From Synechococcus sp. LTW-R (GTDB taxonomy: Bacteria; Cyanobacteriota; Cyanobacteriia; PCC-6307; Cyanobiaceae): a stretch of DNA of 64,000 bases. Below, piece after piece: positions 63,100 to 64,000 of this stretch (within the stretch, counting starts at the first letter, position 1; every line of letters starts with the position of its first letter). Location of the stretch: assembly GCF_014217875.1 (NCBI RefSeq), contig NZ_CP059060.1, positions 1,116,001-1,180,000 on the forward strand, given 5' to 3'. The position numbers and the translations under genes are program-made. Below the pieces are notes generated by a model, which saw only the letters and a program-made list of their open reading frames with translations, searched no databases and had not been told where the DNA came from.

Positions 63100-64000
63100 C
63101 TACAGCGATCGGACGGCTTCTACCAAGCGCTGCCAAGGAACCGAGCCATAGCTTCCAGTTACGTTCGATGGTTCATGTCCAAGCAATTTCCCGATTGTTG
63201 CCTCGTTGAAGTTCTGCTCCCTTAACCGTGTCGCAGCATGATGCCGCAGCCCATGTGGATTAACCCCTGTGATGGATTTACAAGGCTTCGACAAGTTATG
63301 CCCCCAACGTCCATCAGGACCTTGTAATCGCGGCCATACAAAGCCAGTAGAGGATCGAAGTGGGGCGAGTATCTCTTCAAGCTCAGGATGCAGTGGTATT
63401 TCTCGATGAGAAGCACTTGTCTTTAGCGAACGCTCTAGATTCGGACGTACAACAATCCTGTCTTCAAGCAAGTCCTCAACCCTCAAGCCAGAAACTTCTG
63501 ATAAGCGCGCCCCTGTGTAATAAAGCACCTTGAGGACTGGGACATAGATGCTGCCGGTCCAGTCTGTGACTGGGTTAACAACATCCAGACGATCTTTCTT
63601 GACGACCTTAATGCGCTTCGCTAGGCCCCTGAAAATATGCGTTGAATTTGGCTTAACTTCTTCAAGGATCGACCAAAGTCCACTCAAATAATTGATTGTG
63701 GTCTTGGCTGTGTTGGCACTTACCCGTTCAAGCAAGTAAGTCCGGTAAGAGGCAGCGTGATCTTTGGTGCATGACAGCGGTGAACCAACACCGCAGAACC
63801 CCATGAACAGATCGAGCTGCTTGCACCAGCTATCTCGCGTCCGTCTTGCTGGCTGCTTGAGCTTGGTCGCAACAGCAATCAGATCCTCAGCCGTGTAGAG
63901 GGGCTCAGGAATCAGCTCACCGGTGACGACAGCGACCATCCGCTCTCGTTGGGCCTGACTCAAATCCGGATCAACCCGCGCTCCTTCCAGCAGAAGCTCC
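63100..64000 (-). CDS. Tyrosine recombinase (phage-type integrase), 5' end outside the window
   Basis: A site-specific recombinase; the frame stays open to the right edge (…ELLLEGARVDPD…), so the start is outside. The N-terminal SAM-like core-binding domain (RRTRDSWCKQLDLFMGFCG…YRTYLLERVSANTAKTTINYLSGLWSIL) precedes the catalytic domain: TGARLSEVSGLRVEDL (first Arg), SHREIPLHPELEEIL (Lys region), HGLRHHAATRLREQ (H-x-x-R), GHEPSNVTGSYGSV (His and nucleophilic Tyr). All active-site residues are present, so it is probably functional. It points to an integrated element on this side of the window. Confidence 0.92.
   Translation of the reverse strand, partial: ELLLEGARVDPDLSQAQRERMVAVVTGELIPEPLYTAEDLIAVATKLKQPARRTRDSWCKQLDLFMGFCGVGSPLSCTKDHAASYRTYLLERVSANTAKTTINYLSGLWSILEEVKPNSTHIFRGLAKRIKVVKKDRLDVVNPVTDWTGSIYVPVLKVLYYTGARLSEVSGLRVEDLLEDRIVVRPNLERSLKTSASHREIPLHPELEEILAPLRSSTGFVWPRLQGPDGRWGHNLSKPCKSITGVNPHGLRHHAATRLREQNFNEATIGKLLGHEPSNVTGSYGSVPWQRLVEAVRSL

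Noticed and set aside
62801-63151. 116-codon forward frame across the 26-bp array
   Set aside because: It repeats only because the DNA repeats; the period is not a multiple of three, the protein has no sensible fold and the end overlaps the recombinase gene.

Overview
The window comes from a high-GC picocyanobacterium of the marine or brackish Synechococcus/Cyanobium group. This is inferred from photosystem I genes psaF-psaJ, the cytochrome b6f pair petC-petA, a high-light-inducible protein, ndhB, a vipp1/IM30 homologue, cyAbrB, a GroEL without groES, a Ycf46-type AAA ATPase and many cyanobacterial DUF families (DUF3067, DUF2232, DUF2808, DUF177, DUF3104, DUF3303). No species can be named from the sequence alone.

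Bases 1-54,900 are a dense core genome. In order they hold: a PilT-type ATPase cut by the left edge, hli and tsaD; psaF-psaJ with a terminator; gmk; rqcH-tatC; DUF3067 diverging from petC-petA-lgt-cobM; tRNA-Val(CAC); ppx diverging from ubiA-ldcA; ispD; a GT9-like gene, a potassium channel and fabG; groEL; a leftward block ctaA-ctaB-ABC ATPase-ABC permease-unknown-nanE; the rightward oxidase operon ctaC-ctaD-ctaE and cyAbrB; ribE; a bifunctional nuclease and an aldo/keto reductase; a leftward topA-lipoprotein-DUF2232-cobT-binding protein run; ndhB with an ABC ATPase; a leftward vipp1-thioredoxin-aminotransferase-birA-M23 run; dciA; envelope glycosyltransferases and a DMT exporter; sppA-aroH; DUF2808; and rpmH-rnpA-PH domain-yidC-DUF177-AAA. 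The oxidase subunits, heme A enzymes and a DrrAB-like exporter form one respiratory neighbourhood. rpmH-rnpA-yidC is the conserved ribosome/RNase P/insertase cluster.

Bases 54,700-56,660 are a string of very small genes (32-77 codons), most predicted membrane proteins, on both strands. At 56,669 a reading frame starts like a cyanobacterial class-V aminotransferase but stops after 16 codons. I read that as the edge of a genomic island.

Bases 56,720-64,000 are accessory: gene-poor, locally AT-richer, with a DUF3104 gene, two secreted proteins of unknown function, a DUF3303 gene, an outer-membrane beta-barrel gene, a two-gene operon of unknown function behind a 16-bp perfect palindrome, and a tyrosine recombinase running off the right edge. 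Two kinds of repeat stand out. One is a family of hairpin elements that brackets the small genes (three copies). The other is about ten degenerate units spaced about 26 bp apart (62,810-63,075), lying between the recombinase and the unknown operon. These repeats and the island boundary are the most novel material here.
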